A stretch of DNA of 64,000 nucleotides, from positions 62,001-126,000 of the forward strand of contig JARUHP010000006.1 of the NCBI GenBank assembly GCA_030005635.1, written 5' to 3'. The first letter of the stretch is position 1; the number at the start of each line of letters is the position of its first letter. Under the pieces are notes generated by a model. It had not been told where the DNA came from and searched no databases. It saw only the letters and a program-made list of their open reading frames with translations. Position numbers and translations under genes: made by a program. Positions 46,330 to 54,805 of the stretch are shown in pieces. This DNA comes from Deltaproteobacteria bacterium IMCC39146. Its GTDB lineage: Bacteria; Desulfobacterota; Desulfuromonadia; Desulfuromonadales; BM103.

Positions 46330-46558
46330 TTAATTTAAGTGTTTTTGTTTTTATATCAGCAACATAGAACGAAATGTCACCAATCCACTAAGAGGAAACC
46401 CCTGAATTATAAGTATTACTAAAGGAACTCATCATTCGCTGAACTCAAGAACGGTCACGCAGGATGAATTCCACGAGAAAAAAATTGGCGTTCTCAATTT
46501 TTTAAGTAACTGGAAAGTAGAATGCTCTTACATCAAACAATACAAAAGGAGAAAAAAT

Positions 46559-48649
46559 ATGAAACAACAAGATGTTATGGAAAACCTCACAAAAAGGCAG
46601 TGGTATTTTTTTGCACTGCGGGAAAACGACAAAAGGCCCCAAGGGAAGGGATGGCAAGAAACCGCAACTACTGATCAGACAGCAATCCAGGCGATCCTAA
46701 ATTCCGATTTAAATATCGGTGTTATGACCGGAAAACAATCGGGCATTTTTGTACTTGATATCGATTGTAAAAATGATGCTGGCGGATTCGAGTCACTAAG
46801 AGAACTGGAAAGCAAACACGGCACTCTGCCACCCACATACACCGTTATGACACCATCAGGTGGGATGCATTACTACTTCAAGTTCCCAGAGAAACAAGAA
46901 ATTAGAAACTCGGCGGGGAAAGTTGGTAAGGGCATAGATATTCGCGGTAATGGAGGATATGTCGTTGGCTGTTCATCAACCATTGATGGAAATGAATATC
47001 ATCGCGCAGATGGGACACCAGATCATGTGGTAGATGCGCCTGAATGGCTACTGAAGCTCTTGAATGCCCCGAAAAAATCTACGGCAATTAAGCCAAATTC
47101 TGGCACTGTTATCAATTCGATAGGGTCTCAAGTGAGTAACGGAATCACTCAAGGGTCGAGAAACGATTCTATCTTTAGGCTTGTCTGCTCGTGGATGGCG
47201 AATGGATACCCATATGAAACGATTAAACAGATGGCGTTGATTGAATCTCAAAAGTGTGATCCGCCTTTGGAGGAGCCTGAAGTAATTTGCTGCGTCGACA
47301 GTGCCTTTGGCCGATATAAACTAGGGAACCCACTTCAGAGGGCAGTTGAAGAAATCAACAGCAACCATTTTTTTGCAATGTATAAGGGGAAAGCCTTCAT
47401 TGTAAAGGAAATGACTATAGAGGAGCCATTAGAAGAGCGCCTGCAATTCATGAAATCTCATGATTTCAAAACATTTATGGCAAATAAGAAAATTGAGATT
47501 GACGGAAAAATCAAGTCCCTTGGTGATTTATGGATAACGAGTGAAGATAGACGTGGATACGACAGGATTACTTTTAGACCAGAAGGTTGTAAGAATTCTG
47601 AGTATAACCTCTGGCAGGGATTTACGTGCGAGCCCAATAAAGAGGGGGACTGCTCATTGTTTTTGGAGCATATCAAGGACAATATCGCTGACGGCAATAT
47701 GGATCTATATAACTACATGGTGGCTTGGATGGCCAATATTATTCAAAATCCAGCTAAGCGGGCAGGTGTAGCTTTAGCACTTATTGGTGAGCAAGGTTGC
47801 GGGAAAAGCATATTTGTGAACCAATTCGGCAAAATGTTTGGAAGACACTACAAACATATCAGTAATATCAAACAATTAGCTGGAAACTTCAATGGACATC
47901 TCCAAGATGCTATTTTAGTAAACTCTGATGAATCGACCTGGGGTGGGGATAAGGAATATGAATCTCAGCTGAAGAGAATGATCACCGAGGACACGATAGT
48001 TATCGAACGAAAAGGTATCGATGCGTCCGAAGTGAAGAACTACATCAATATCATTATGACCAGCAATAATGACTGGCTTTTTAATGCTGCCCCAGAAGAG
48101 CGCCGATACTGTGTCATGTACGTAAATAATAACAGGAAGCAGGACAGAGCTTACTTTTCGAAGCTGATAAATCAGCTTGATAATGGCGGACGAGAAAAAT
48201 TGCTGGCCATCCTCCAAGAGTATGATCTAAGCGGTATAGATCTGACCAAAATTCCAGCAACTAAAGCCCTTTTGGATCATAAAATTGAATCTTTACCTCC
48301 GGTTGGGAAGTTCTGGTATGAAACCCTCAAAAAAGGTTACTTCGGGAACCAATCAACGGGATTTGAGCAACATCAAGATTGGAATGGTGGGTCAATCAAA
48401 TGTGAGCTATTGTTCAATTTTTACGTCGATTTCTGTAAGACTACCAGCATTAAAAATTACTCCACGAGTGCTGAGTTTGGCAAAAAATTAAGACGCTTAG
48501 GCCCTGAAAAAGTGGAGAAAAGCAAAAAAAGCTCAGGGAATAGTAGAGTCAACTACTATGGCTTTCCGACCATTGAGGAGTGTCGAACTGAATTTGAAAA
48601 TAAGCTAGGATATCCCATTTTATGGGAGGAGTGGTATCCTACCAACTGA
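46559..48649 (+). CDS. Prim-Pol primase/polymerase with SF3-like helicase (replication protein)
   Basis: A 696-residue replication protein. Residues about 15-180 form a bifunctional primase-polymerase domain with LDIDCK (metal Asp pair), PSGGMHYYFK and GIDIRGNGGYVVG. A linker/primase C-terminal part follows, then a DUF5906/D5-like helicase near residues 370-560 with Walker A (GEQGCGKS) and the acidic VNSDEST, plus MTSNNDWLF. Such proteins replicate plasmids, phage satellites and integrative elements. AAAGGAG lies 7 nt before the ATG. It probably replicates the excised circular form. Confidence 0.9.
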   Translation: MKQQDVMENLTKRQWYFFALRENDKRPQGKGWQETATTDQTAIQAILNSDLNIGVMTGKQSGIFVLDIDCKNDAGGFESLRELESKHGTLPPTYTVMTPSGGMHYYFKFPEKQEIRNSAGKVGKGIDIRGNGGYVVGCSSTIDGNEYHRADGTPDHVVDAPEWLLKLLNAPKKSTAIKPNSGTVINSIGSQVSNGITQGSRNDSIFRLVCSWMANGYPYETIKQMALIESQKCDPPLEEPEVICCVDSAFGRYKLGNPLQRAVEEINSNHFFAMYKGKAFIVKEMTIEEPLEERLQFMKSHDFKTFMANKKIEIDGKIKSLGDLWITSEDRRGYDRITFRPEGCKNSEYNLWQGFTCEPNKEGDCSLFLEHIKDNIADGNMDLYNYMVAWMANIIQNPAKRAGVALALIGEQGCGKSIFVNQFGKMFGRHYKHISNIKQLAGNFNGHLQDAILVNSDESTWGGDKEYESQLKRMITEDTIVIERKGIDASEVKNYINIIMTSNNDWLFNAAPEERRYCVMYVNNNRKQDRAYFSKLINQLDNGGREKLLAILQEYDLSGIDLTKIPATKALLDHKIESLPPVGKFWYETLKKGYFGNQSTGFEQHQDWNGGSIKCELLFNFYVDFCKTTSIKNYSTSAEFGKKLRRLGPEKVEKSKKSSGNSRVNYYGFPTIEECRTEFENKLGYPILWEEWYPTN

Positions 48650-48787
48650 TAGATAGCTTATTTAACCAATGATGGGGATAAGTGTCACAGGAGTCATAGG
48701 TGTTTGTAATTTATAAAAAATTATTATACCTAAAAAACCTTATAGGTATGAAAAATGCTGTATCTGCTGTGACACCCCCCCATTGGC

Positions 48788-49099
48788 TTAACCTTTTCTG
48801 CTCCCTTTGTATAACGATTTATCGCCAGTTGTTGCAGCAATATTGAGAAGCAAAAGAGATGATAGTAACCTCAATAAATCCCCGGCTACATCAAGCTTGT
48901 CCTTTACATCTGAACTTCCCTTCATTTTCGACAACCGATTATTGACCTTCTGTATAATCGCTTTCGAAACGGACAAGTAAAAAATATCTGCTTTTACCGC
49001 TTCAGATAACGATTCTAATTCCCCATTGCTAAAGTCATCAATTTCCAATAATAATTCTGAAAGCTCCTTATTGAGCATTTCATAGTCAGCAAACCTCAT
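48788..49099 (-). CDS. small helical protein, unknown
   Basis: A 103-residue protein with no recognised family. It appears all-alpha: an acidic leucine-rich helix (ELSELLLEIDDF), a central helix, and a hydrophobic helix (LLRLLSSLLLLNIAATT) that may be buried or membrane-associated. The ATG at 49099 has AAGGAG 9 nt upstream; an in-frame TTG at 49108 directly abuts that site. It lies 84 bp downstream of the resolvase gene on the same strand, so the two may be co-transcribed. Candidate accessory factor of the element. Confidence 0.65.
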   Translation of the reverse strand: MRFADYEMLNKELSELLLEIDDFSNGELESLSEAVKADIFYLSVSKAIIQKVNNRLSKMKGSSDVKDKLDVAGDLLRLLSSLLLLNIAATTGDKSLYKGSRKG

Positions 49100-49183
49100 T
49101 ATTTCCAACTCCTTACAGCTCTTAAGCTGCTGTTTTTATAGATTTAATCTATTTATAATTGGAAATAAAAAAGTGAATTGATG

Positions 49184-49807
49184 TCAACCCCCAATAGATA
49201 CGTTAAGCTTTCTCGTTTGGATAAAGTTGTGGACAGTCCCACGGGAAACTTCAAGAATTTTTGCAATAGAGGAAATAGAGACTTTTTTAGCCAGAAAATC
49301 TGTAATTAATTCCTCTTTACCATCCAGTTTCGATTTACTCAAAGACCCTTTCGGGCGACCCAGCTTAACCCCAGCCGCTCGTTTTGCTTCAAGTGCTTGT
49401 TTTGTCCTTTGGGATATCAGGTCCCGCTCCAACTCGGCAAATAGCGACATCATCGTAACCATGACTTTTGATTGCATATCGCCATTTTCAGTGAGAAGCA
49501 TATTCTGTTTAATGATATGGATTTTGACTCCCATACCTACCACGTCATTGATGATGTTCAGGACCTCTCCCGTACTACGTCCAATGCGTGAAAGTTCCGA
49601 TACAATTATTTGATCGCCTTCGCGGAGTGAGTTGATCAGTGAGTCGATTTTGCGCTCTTTAGTGCTTTTACGGGAGGAAACTTCGATTTCAATAAACTCA
49701 TCAATTCCCATATTGTTACGGTGGCAATAATCCAGAATTTCAAACTTTTGATTCTGGAGGTCTTGGTGATTTGTGCTTACCCGAAGGTAACAAATAATTC
49801 GTCCCAT
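49184..49807 (-). CDS. small serine recombinase (resolvase/invertase)
   Basis: A 207-residue resolvase/invertase. The catalytic domain starts RIICYLRVSTNHQDLQNQ (catalytic Ser in RVST) and continues with IIVSELSRIGRSTGEVLNI and MMSLFAELERDLISQRTKQAL. The tail AKKVSISSIAKILEVSRGTVHNFI is a helix-turn-helix. AGGAG precedes the ATG. It is separate from the integrase and may resolve multimers of the circular form or invert a segment; no obvious invertible segment is seen nearby. Confidence 0.93.
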   Translation of the reverse strand: MGRIICYLRVSTNHQDLQNQKFEILDYCHRNNMGIDEFIEIEVSSRKSTKERKIDSLINSLREGDQIIVSELSRIGRSTGEVLNIINDVVGMGVKIHIIKQNMLLTENGDMQSKVMVTMMSLFAELERDLISQRTKQALEAKRAAGVKLGRPKGSLSKSKLDGKEELITDFLAKKVSISSIAKILEVSRGTVHNFIQTRKLNVSIGG

Positions 49808-49950
49808 ATTCAGCTCCTGTCCTTGTAAGTCAATGTAATTATTAGATTATATTATTTTGAACAGGAGGTGTATATGGATATATGCATATTTTTAGTATTC
49901 TATTAACAGAGAAAACCTTGGTTTTCTTTGACTAAAATTAAGACAAACAA

Positions 49951-50068
49951 AAACCCCGAATCAAAAAATCGGGGTTTAGTCCACAGAAGCCCTGGCCGAA
50001 ACCAGGGTTTACTTAATGTCACTACATTCGAGAATCAATAACGTCCGTTGAGTTAGTAGTTACTCAAC
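49951..50068. ncRNA. three tandem hairpins upstream of the SIR2 gene (possible structured RNA)
   Basis: Within the 441-bp gap 49808-50248 there are three successive perfect stems. They are AAACCCCGA/TCGGGGTTT (49951-49977), CCCTGG/CCAGGG (49990-50007) and GTTGAGT/ACTCAAC (50047-50068). The first could be a terminator for leftward transcripts, but neither flanking gene ends here; both diverge from the gap. A structured leader or small RNA is possible. No gene is seen in the rest of the gap. Confidence 0.4.
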
Positions 50069-50248
50069 TCTCGCTTGCACAAAGCTATTTTTGGGAATCA
50101 GGTAAAATATTTCTTCAATTTGCGTTTGGATGGATTTCTCTCTATAACAAGAATGTCGAATTAAAAAACTTTCGCGATTGATTTCTTTCAATGCCAATGA
50201 AGAGTCAAATCGTTACGTGATGAGTCTATTAAAATATTTGGGGGTCCT

Positions 50249-51817
50249 ATGAAAAATGACATTTTGCAGCGGCTGAAAATGTCAGACCATTTGCCGATGC
50301 TTTTTGTCGGTTCCGGCATATCGATGCGCTATCTCGGTCTGGAGAATTGGGAAGGGCTGCTACGAAAATTTGCAAGTCTTGCTAGGGATGATGAATATGC
50401 TTACGAAATCTACAATGAGCAAGCAAGGGGGCAGGAGTGTAAGGAAGGACTGCTACCGAAAGTTGCAGAACTGATCGAACGTGATTTCAACCTGCGCTGG
50501 CTTAAGGACGAGCAGTTCAAGGAGAACCGGACCCAATCAGCGAAAGAGATTGAACGTTCTGTTTCACCATTTAAGATCGAAATAGCGCGTTACATGCGGG
50601 ATATAAGTCAAGAGCATAACCCTGAATATATTGCAGAGATTGACCTGTTCAAAAAGCTGGAAATGCGCAGCATTGGTGGCGTATTGACCACTAATTATGA
50701 CACCTTCATTGAGGACCTTTTTCCCAGCTATACAATGTACACGGGCCAGGAAGAGCTGCTTTTTTCTACCCTGCATGGAATCTCCGAAATCTACAAAATC
50801 CATGGCTGCTGTACCACGCCTGAATCTATCGTTATCAATGAAGCCGACTATAGCGATTTCTCAGAAAAGAAAGCCTACCTAGCGGCAAAAATCATGACAA
50901 TCTTTCTGGAGCATCCCATCGTGTTTATGGGGTACTCCCTCTCCGACACCAACATCGAAAATATTCTGAAATCGATTGTTAAATGCCTTTCAGAAGAAAA
51001 TCTTGAACATATCAAAGAGCGGTTGATGTTTGTCGTACGAGCCAAAGAAGGCGAGGAAGAAGAGGTTTCCAGCTACAGTAAATCGTTCGAAGGTGGCAAA
51101 TCGATTGAAATGACCCGCATCCGCCTGAAAAGCTATGAACCACTTTACCAGGCGCTGCTCGAGAACCAAGCAAAGTACAATGCCCCCATGCTGCGTCGTT
51201 TGAAACAGGATATTTACGAGTTGGTGTTGACGAATAAACCAACAAACAAAATGCAAGTTGTGGGCCTTGAGGACGATCACCTAGATGATCTGGAAGTGGT
51301 CGTTGGTGTCGGAGTACTGGCGGATTTTGGGCAGCAGGGCTATATAGGTATCACTGCAAGCGAGCTATACACCGATGTGGTCCTCGATAATCAGAATTGG
51401 GATGCGGAATCCATCATTTGGAAAGCGCTGCCAGATCTATTGCGGCACAATAGCAATCTTTTGCCGATATACAAGTACTTGGCACAGTACGAAGGTGACC
51501 TTCCCGAAAAAGTTCAGTCAGTAAACGGCATTAATGACTTCGACAGTTTGCTGTCCAACACAATCATAAAAAACCGAGATAAGCACAAATGCAGGCAAGA
51601 GACGATTGCTACATTGTGCAGTCAACTTTCGGTCGAAAAGTGCCTGCAAGCAATTCCTTACTTAAAGAAAGAGAATATAGACATTCATGAGTTGCATGTT
51701 TTTTTGAAAAATATTCTGACTAATGACCCGGAGGCTTTTTTAAAATCCAAACAGGGCTTTAAGACGGATCTGAAGCGGGTCATCAGAATTTTTGACTGGC
51801 TTAAGTACTATCCATAA
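50249..51817 (+). CDS. SIR2-domain protein, candidate anti-phage defence gene
   Basis: A 522-residue protein whose first 290 residues are a SIR2-like NADase/deacetylase fold. It has FVGSGIS (19-25, NAD-binding), TTNYD (147-151), the catalytic-type His185 in YKIHGC, and FMGYSLSDTNI (226-236). The remaining 230 residues match no family I recognise and could sense infection. SIR2 proteins of this kind deplete NAD to abort phage infection. It stands alone at the right end of the element, where defence cargo is common. A housekeeping deacetylase is unlikely, as the zinc Cys pairs are absent. Confidence 0.82.
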   Translation: MKNDILQRLKMSDHLPMLFVGSGISMRYLGLENWEGLLRKFASLARDDEYAYEIYNEQARGQECKEGLLPKVAELIERDFNLRWLKDEQFKENRTQSAKEIERSVSPFKIEIARYMRDISQEHNPEYIAEIDLFKKLEMRSIGGVLTTNYDTFIEDLFPSYTMYTGQEELLFSTLHGISEIYKIHGCCTTPESIVINEADYSDFSEKKAYLAAKIMTIFLEHPIVFMGYSLSDTNIENILKSIVKCLSEENLEHIKERLMFVVRAKEGEEEEVSSYSKSFEGGKSIEMTRIRLKSYEPLYQALLENQAKYNAPMLRRLKQDIYELVLTNKPTNKMQVVGLEDDHLDDLEVVVGVGVLADFGQQGYIGITASELYTDVVLDNQNWDAESIIWKALPDLLRHNSNLLPIYKYLAQYEGDLPEKVQSVNGINDFDSLLSNTIIKNRDKHKCRQETIATLCSQLSVEKCLQAIPYLKKENIDIHELHVFLKNILTNDPEAFLKSKQGFKTDLKRVIRIFDWLKYYP

Positions 51818-51837
51818 AGCAAAAGAGCCCTCCTTAC

Positions 51838-51924
51838 AGCAAGCAGTAACTGCTTACCTTAGGAGAACCCTTTTTGTTTTACAAGTGTGGCACACACGCT
51901 GGTTAGCAAACAGTAACTGTTCAC
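51838..51924. repeat. two 20-bp palindromic direct repeats after the SIR2 gene
   Basis: AGCAAGCAGTAACTGCTTAC (51838-51857) and AGCAAACAGTAACTGTTCAC (51905-51924) match at 17 of 20 positions, and each is palindromic around CAGT-A-ACTG. A third, weaker copy (CCGGTAACTGATG) is near 51937. They may be binding sites. The whole stretch 51818-52476 (659 bp) holds no gene I can support. Confidence 0.55.
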
Positions 51925-52219
51925 ACCACCATAGCGCCGGTAACTGATGAGTAAACTTTACACGAATTAGTTATGTACGCAAGCAGGAAAACGATTTTGT
52001 ATGCTTTGTGTAGACGTTTTCACTCGTGTTTAGGCCCGGAGACAGAATTTCCCCCGGTAGGCAGGCAGACATTGTGATGTCTCATATATGAATAATAGCG
52101 GTATCACAACTTAGAAGTGTCTAGCACTTTTACGAGCAAAACCAATCCCGCTAATTTCGCGTCCCACAAGTTGCCTGAAAAAGGGTCTTATAAGTTCAAG
52201 GACTCATGAGAATAGGAGA

Positions 52220-52249
52220 GAATCTGACATCGTCTGTTAGGTCAGATTC
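52220..52249 (+). terminator. hairpin near the right end of the element
   Basis: GAATCTGAC and GTCAGATTC form a perfect 9-bp stem with a 12-nt loop, followed by GGGCTTTT. It is terminator-like for rightward transcripts. Confidence 0.5.
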
Positions 52250-52461
52250 GGGCTTTTACAGTTTATGCCAGCTATCAGCCTTGTTGATGACGCTCACTAT
52301 TTAAACTCCTGCTCACGAGCACATTCTGATTGGTAGGTTTCGTTTCACTTGGCAAATAAAGCTAAGGGAAGACAGAATAAGGTAGAAAGCACTACCAAAG
52401 ACGTCTTTTTTAATGAAATTTCCTGTCAAAATGAAGGGATTAAATTGAACAGCACAAAAAG

Positions 52462-52502
52462 GATGGGTTAAACCATTTACACTGTGGCGAACTGCGGCAG
52501 AC
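52462..52502. mobile_element. right attachment junction (attR) in yifB
   Basis: The yifB 5' fragment meets element DNA here; on the minus strand the sequence reads GCAGTTCGCCACA-GT-GTAAATGG, with the likely core GT at 52481-52482. A TGGGTTA motif at 52464-52470 is mirrored as TAACCCA at 26683-26689, just inside the left junction. Confidence 0.8.
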
Positions 52503-52581
52503 CCTGGGCGATATCAACCTCTACCTCAACCGGGTAGGCATCGATCCCGAGCAGCGCCCCGGACAAAACCTTGGCGAGCAT
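52477..52581 (-). pseudogene. yifB: yifB/comM 5' fragment (first 34 codons)
   Basis: From an ATG at 52581 with GGAGGG just upstream, the frame reads [20 protein letters not shown] and on through [13 protein letters not shown], exactly how YifB/ComM proteins begin. It then hits TAA two bases past the junction. The next residues expected ([11 protein letters not shown]) are found at 26658 and leftward. This fragment retains the native start and presumably the native promoter, so it defines the right border of the element. Confidence 0.95.
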
Positions 52582-52715
52582 ATATCCCTCCTGAATGTCG
52601 ATTGCAATACCCCTTAAGCGGGGCAAAATAAATCCGGAAGAGAGGAGTCAAAGGAGCTGAAGAACTCCTTTTTCCTGCACTACCGGGTACTGCCTTACTG
52701 GTGAGCCTGATTCTT

Positions 52716-53648
52716 TTAGTGCCCCAGATTGTCCAGGTACCTCTCGGCAACAATCGCGGCAATCGCCCCGTCGCCAACCGCAGTGGCGATTTGCTTGAGG
52801 ATTTTCTTACGCACATCGCCGGCTGCAAAAACACCAGTGATTGAGGTTTGGCAATCTGAATCAGCCAGAATATAACCTTCCGCATCCAGGTCGAGAATGT
52901 CAGCGAGAAAATGTGCTTTCGGTGTCACCCCAACAGCGACAAACATGCCGACGACATCCAGGGCTCGGGTTGAATCTTCCTGAATGTTGCGCAGGACAAT
53001 GCTGGTCAAACCGCTGTTATCGCCGATTGCTTCTTCGACGGTGCTGTTCCACACCATCTCGATCTTGTCATTGGCGAAGATGCGCTCCTGCAGAACCTTG
53101 GTGGCACGCAGTTCATCGCGGCGATGCACCATGTAAACCTTGCTTGCAAAACGGCAGAGGAAGAGGGCTTCTTCTGCGGCAGTATCACCACCGCCAATAA
53201 TGGCAACGGGCACATCGCGAAAGAAAGCGCCGTCGCAAGTAGCACAGTAAGAGACGCCACGTCCAGTGAATGCAACCTCACCCGGGATATCCAGCTTGCT
53301 CGGCTCGGCTCCGGTGGTAATGATCACGGCGCGGGTCCGGTATTCCACTCCATCTACGGTAACAATTTTTTCATCACCCTTAGCAATCAGGCCGGTCACT
53401 TCACCGGTCATCGTCTCCAGGCCGAACTCCTGGCAGTGCTCCTGAAAACGCATCATCAGGTCGGGACCGTCGATACCGCCCGGAAAACCCGGGTAATTCT
53501 CCACCTTGGTGGTGGTCATCACCTGGCCGCCAAGAATCATTCGCTCTACCAGCAGGGTCTTCAACTTGGCCCGCGAGGTGTAAAGGCCAGCCGTTAATCC
53601 TGCCGGCCCACCACCAATGATCAGTACATCGTAAAGGGTGTCACTCAT
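52716..53648 (-). CDS. trxB: thioredoxin reductase
   Basis: A 310-residue FAD/NADPH flavoprotein that reduces thioredoxin. It has the FAD motif GGGPAGLTAGLY, redox-active CATC in SYCATCDGAFF, NADPH-binding GGGDTAAEEA and the C-terminal GVFAAGDVR. The length is normal. It lies 135 bp upstream of the yifB fragment on the same strand. A weak hairpin (AAAGGAG/CTCCTTT, 52650-52673) lies between them. Confidence 0.96.
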   Translation of the reverse strand: MSDTLYDVLIIGGGPAGLTAGLYTSRAKLKTLLVERMILGGQVMTTTKVENYPGFPGGIDGPDLMMRFQEHCQEFGLETMTGEVTGLIAKGDEKIVTVDGVEYRTRAVIITTGAEPSKLDIPGEVAFTGRGVSYCATCDGAFFRDVPVAIIGGGDTAAEEALFLCRFASKVYMVHRRDELRATKVLQERIFANDKIEMVWNSTVEEAIGDNSGLTSIVLRNIQEDSTRALDVVGMFVAVGVTPKAHFLADILDLDAEGYILADSDCQTSITGVFAAGDVRKKILKQIATAVGDGAIAAIVAERYLDNLGH

Positions 53649-53800
53649 AGCATCTATCCTGTTCTATTTTTGTTGCATTGAACCGCAGAAAATCGGCGCT
53701 AACCATAGCACAGCGGCCGAGAAGAGGGGAAGCACCTTGGTGCTTGATTTCACAATCTCTGTAAGCCTAGTATATAGAGGATAAGGAGTTACGCTTTCTC

Positions 53801-54799
53801 ATGTCCAGCCTGAGGCCATCAGACCACAAGAATCAAGACCAGAGCTGCCATGATCAAAACGATCACGGGCTGCTGGATCACGGCATCACCCGTGGTTTTA
53901 TCATCGCTATTGGCCTGACCGCTGTTACCCTGGTCGCTGAAGTGGTTGGCGGCTTCTGGACCAACTCCCTGGCCCTGCTCTCCGATGCAGCCCACGTGTT
54001 CATGGATCTTTTCGCCCTGATCCTGTCACTGGCGGCCATCCACCTGGCCAAGTTTCCGGCCAGCGACACCCGCACCTACGGCTGGCATCGTGCTGAGATT
54101 TTCGCCTCGCTGATCAACGGCACCACCTTGCTTTTGATTGCCTTCGGCATTCTCGGAGAGGCCTGGGGCCGGCTGCTGCAACCGGAAGCAGTCAAGAGCA
54201 AGGAAATGTTCATCATCGCCATCATCGGCCTGGTCATGAACCTGATTGCTGCCAGCCGCCTGCATGGTCACTCCCACGACGACCTCAATGTCCGCAGCGC
54301 CTTCCTGCATGTGCTGGGTGACGCCATCGCCTCGGTTGGCGTCATCATCGGCGGCATCATCATGCTCTACACCGAGTGGTTTGTCCTTGATGCCCTGGTC
54401 TCCATGATCATTGTTCTGATTATCAGCTGGGGAGCGATACGCATCCTTCGCGAGGCCGGACACATCCTTCTCGAAGGTGTCCCAAAACACATTGACATCA
54501 ACGACCTGGTTGACAAGATGCGTGCAACAGAAGGAGTCAAAGACATTCACCACCTGCACGTCTGGTCAATCTGCTCGCACATCACGGCTCTATCCGCACA
54601 TATTGACATCGAACCGGACTACCGCTTGCGTCAGGGAGAAATTATCGGTACTCTCGAACAGCTGTTGGACAACGATTACCATATCACCCACACAACCATG
54701 CAGGGAGAGTGCTCAAGCTGTTTGACCGGACCGATTATTCAACAGCTTAAGCATCGCCCACGCAAGGCAACCGGCGGCCACAATCGTCATTCGCACTGA
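53801..54799 (+). CDS. cation diffusion facilitator (CzcD/ZitB-like metal exporter)
   Basis: A 332-residue CDF transporter exporting divalent metals such as zinc in exchange for protons. It has a His-rich N-terminus, six helices with the metal sites LLSDAAHVFMDLFAL (helix II) and FLHVLGDAIASVGV (helix V), an intervening His loop (HGHSHDD), and a C-terminal cytoplasmic domain (HHLHVWSICSHITALSAHI). The C-terminus also carries His residues (HNRHSH). A small exported protein gene follows after 6 bp. Confidence 0.93.
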   Translation: MSSLRPSDHKNQDQSCHDQNDHGLLDHGITRGFIIAIGLTAVTLVAEVVGGFWTNSLALLSDAAHVFMDLFALILSLAAIHLAKFPASDTRTYGWHRAEIFASLINGTTLLLIAFGILGEAWGRLLQPEAVKSKEMFIIAIIGLVMNLIAASRLHGHSHDDLNVRSAFLHVLGDAIASVGVIIGGIIMLYTEWFVLDALVSMIIVLIISWGAIRILREAGHILLEGVPKHIDINDLVDKMRATEGVKDIHHLHVWSICSHITALSAHIDIEPDYRLRQGEIIGTLEQLLDNDYHITHTTMQGECSSCLTGPIIQQLKHRPRKATGGHNRHSH

Positions 54800-54805
54800 G
54801 GACTC

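Larger units (their letters stand above)
26659..52480. mobile_element. 25.8-kb integrative element inserted in yifB
   Basis: The boundaries are fixed by the two halves of yifB, which join in frame to a normal-length protein. The element carries a large serine recombinase beside the left junction, a Prim-Pol/helicase replication protein, a small resolvase, a SIR2-domain protein, and a catabolic and transport cargo of about 15 kb. The backbone genes (26771-28603 and 46559-49807) are clearly more AT-rich than the host flanks. No relaxase, type IV coupling protein, or phage structural gene is seen, so it is neither a self-transmissible conjugative element nor a prophage; it may be mobilised or replicate after excision. 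Confidence 0.9.

Noticed and set aside
26771-49807. A prophage or self-transmissible conjugative element
   Set aside because: No capsid, tail, terminase, relaxase or type IV secretion gene is present.
49951-50007. CRISPR array or retron beside the SIR2 gene
   Set aside because: There are no repeated spacers and no reverse transcriptase; the stems differ in sequence.
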